Positions 61,331 to 64,000 of a stretch of 64,000 nt of DNA are shown one piece after another. Each line of letters starts with the position of its first letter. The stretch's first letter is position 1. Source of the stretch: Nymphaea colorata (Eukaryota > Streptophyta > Magnoliopsida > Nymphaeales > Nymphaeaceae); assembly GCF_008831285.2 (NCBI RefSeq), contig NC_045150.1:11821868-11885867 (forward strand), read 5' to 3'. A program made the translations under genes and the position numbers. The notes below the pieces were generated by a model, which saw only the letters and a list, made by a program, of their open reading frames with translations, did no database searches and was not told the origin of the DNA.

Positions 61331-64000
61331 CTTACGATGGTAAAATGTAACAAAATAAACTTTCACTTGGCAGTGTTGCCAAAACTCAGGTCCATATCAT
61401 TCAAATAAAAGAAGTGAAGCTTGTATTTAAAATTCTCTCTAAAAGTGGCATCTTAAATGAAATTTTCCTTCGGACGTCTTGTGGGCATAATTTGAGGGGA
61501 GGTCTACGAATTGCAAGCTCAATAAATGTATAAAGACAACAAAGTTTGGCTTCGCAAATTAAATCCGACGCGCGCTTTTCACTTTAAAGTTGTGATGTCA
61601 CGTCAATTTTCATGATCTTTACGCCCGCGTTTGATAGCGACCAAAAAGAGAAAACAGAGTTTTCATGTCTAGGATTATTAAATGAAAAAAAATAGCCCAA
61701 CCTATTTATTTGTAGGGACAAAAGAACAATGACAAAAGTCCGTACAAAGAGGCAAAAAAAGACATGTTTGAGAAAAAAGTTTTCCACGACAGTTTGGAAG
61801 TTGGAGGTAAACTCCTTCGAGAAGCTTGAATCAAATGGGATGGTTTGAAGTGTACTAATTCGTTTTGGTAGCCAATCAAAAGTACCACGTGTCAGCACTC
61901 TACTATTTTTAAAAAATATTTTATTTTTTAGTTTATTAACGTTTATGTTTTTCATTTAATTTTTTCAAAAAAATTTGAATTTTGCTATATGTTTAGTTGG
62001 ATAAATGAGTCAGACAATCCATCGAATTGACAACTCCAACAATGTGGTATAGGAACCGACTTTTTACGGTACAAATCAAAGCGATGTATATAGTAGATGG
62101 GTATTGATAAGTTGGATATTAAGCTGAAAAATTAAGCTCACTCAAGGCTTAGCATGAACCTTTCATAGCATTTATATATAATTTATATATAATGTTCCAT
62201 GAATCTATCTCTATCTTCTAAACCTTCTTGTGTCCTAAGAAATTACCATATTTTTTAGGATAGATTCATGAAACATTGTGTTAGTGCTTCTATTATCAAA
62301 TGTCCTTTCTATGTTCGTGGGTGTTTTGAGATCGTCATATAGATGAGATACATTTAATGTTGAATTCATTTAGTCAAAACTATTTAACAATTGAATTTGG
62401 ATGCAATCAGGCTGAGAAAGTGGGTTGCTTAAAGTAAACTCCTCAAAGAAAATTAATTGAGACAGCAAAATGTCAACGCCTACAAACAAACGGCTAGATA
62501 TCTCTAGAAAACTTCACCTAATAGCACTTCTGAATCACTTCTCCAATGTGAGGGGCCGTTTGGTACTCATAGATTGTTATCGTCTAGTGATTCTGTCCTA
62601 AAATATGGGTTAGATTCATGGAAAAATATGTTACATGGTTTCATGAATCTACTTCAATTTTTAATTGTTCTCATTCACCTGAAATTTGATGTAGAAGTGA
62701 CGTGGATAAAATTGAAGGTGTTTGACTGGAAAGTTAAATTACTGGCCATTTACTGAATAGTGGTGCCCAGTATTTTTTTATGTTATTTTGAACATTTGAA
62801 AGGTCAAAAGCAAGGTGTATGATGATGGGGAGAGCTACTGCTTAGAGGAACATACCTCATGCGGATCTAAAGTGGATATAGAAATTTCTCAGTGGTTTTA
62901 AATTGGTGTCAAGTCTAAGGCTCAGCTGTCATTCAGTGGCGCTTCATATATAATTTTTACTATCTGCATGGGTCTCTGCATGGGTCTTTGTTTTAATGAG
63001 AAACTCACCTAGGTGGTTAGGTCTCCTTGAATTTTTCTTTAAAAAGCACTAAGAATGACATGCAAATGGGCCAAAGGTCCCTCCATTCCCCCTGCCTTCG
63101 ATGTCTTGGGCTATGTCAAGGCCTGGGTAGGTGGTGGGTTGTTTTCAGCTTTCGATAGAGCACCTCTACCTTTTAGTTGCCAAGAAGTATAGCACCCACC
63201 AGAATCTAAGTAGCGATCTACTGTCTACATGTACGTGTTCTAATTTCGAGGCAACTTTTATGTCAAATTTTAGCTCCACCATTTTCCATATAAATTTAGC
63301 ATTACTACATTGGAGAAATAAATGACACGCAGATTCTTCATCAATGCTATGGAGAGGGCACCTGCTATCCAAAAGTACTATTAAGTAAGCCTGGGCATCG
63401 GGCCGACCGACACCCGAGCCCGGGCCTGTTCTGAACATTATAACCCGAGCTTGGCCCGAGCTCATCCCGATTAAATTAAAAAATATATTTTAATATAAAG
63501 TAATATATAAATGTAATTAATTATAATAAAATATTATATATATATATATATATTAATAAAATAAATATTAAAAATTTATTGGGCCCAGCCCGAGTGCCTT
63601 TTTTCTTATTTTTTTCAACTTGCCTAGGGTAAAAAGCTTTTTGCCCATAGCAAAAAATAAAGCTCTAATTAGCAAAAAAGGATCGATATGGTCTTCTAAA
63701 AGGAAGCCACAACAAGGTTGTGTTTTTTTTTCTCAACCTTTTCTTATCATATATGTTCCCTATGCTCATCTTACCAACAATCTCTTGACCTCAAAATGTA
63801 AATGACATAATCTTTTGGTAGAAAGCTGCACATCCGTTAGCACCTGCTTAATCCAAGAGTGCAGTTACCAATGACTATGTATGAGGGCAAAAATTTCATC
63901 ACCTATTCAGGGATTCGTACTGAAAGGATAGATAGGTCCTCAACAAGAACAACTTCATGTTATACATGAATGAGTCCACTTCAAAAGATATGTGCGGCAA
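61331..64000. other. Intergenic, MITE-like fragments, no gene
   Basis: 62191-62279 can fold on AATGTTCCATGAATCTATC and its inverse GATAGATTCATGAAACATT, a motif shared with the MITEs near 18 kb. GGGGCCGTTTGGTACTCA at 62552-62569 looks like a MITE end without a partner. From 63388 GCCTGGGCATCGGGCC and following GGCCCGAGC blocks look like another hAT MITE end, with an AT-rich core near 63480-63570. No coding region recognised. Confidence 0.45.

Noticed and set aside
62552-62760. MITE starting GGGGCCGTTTGG
   Set aside because: The left end looks right, but no matching inverted end was found, so no element is called.

Overview
This is nuclear DNA of a flowering plant. The evidence is one intact 11-exon gene with GT-AG introns, several Ty3/gypsy and Ty1/copia retrotransposons of plant lineages, hAT- and Harbinger-like elements, Tourist-type MITEs and many microsatellites. 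The species cannot be read from the window. The very long TE-filled introns suggest a plant with a large or repeat-rich genome. No bacterial, organellar or viral genes were seen, and no rRNA or tRNA genes.

Layout. 1-14476: a long Ty3/gypsy element of the Tat/Ogre type on the minus strand. Its left LTR runs off the window. It carries, in sense order, a plant mobile domain (PMD) ORF, gag-protease with a G-patch tail, and RT-RNaseH-second RNaseH-integrase. All three ORFs are broken, yet the LTR pair is about 99% identical. 14477-18600: non-coding or unresolved DNA with possible minus-strand exon signals, a GC-rich minisatellite and two abutting MITEs. 18621-24334: LTR-like non-coding DNA interrupted by a 1.4 kb hAT-like element that carries a captured short-chain dehydrogenase fragment. 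24698-24930: a MITE about 300 bp upstream of the gene.

25226-56437 (plus): the only convincing host gene, a TruA-family tRNA pseudouridine synthase of 343 codons assembled here from 11 exons. Intron 2 is 18,889 bp. It holds a chromovirus tail with its LTR, an old copia relic cut into three pieces, a younger copia (A) inserted in that relic, and a sibling copia (B) inserted in A in the opposite orientation. Each young insertion has a perfect 5-bp target duplication, so the order of events can be read. Intron 4 holds a Harbinger-like element carrying a fragment of a leucine-rich-repeat extensin gene. Intron 5 holds a copia-type solo LTR. Intron 7 holds a second hAT-like element of the same family, with a fragment resembling the start of a PDS5 cohesin-cofactor gene.

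56438-64000: no convincing gene. It contains the presumed 3' UTR, repeated short motifs, a 490-bp hAT-type MITE with an 8-bp target duplication, microsatellites and fragments of other MITEs.

How it fits together: one housekeeping RNA-modification gene keeps all exons open while its introns and flanks have absorbed successive waves of transposons. Three of the DNA elements here appear to have picked up pieces of other host genes.
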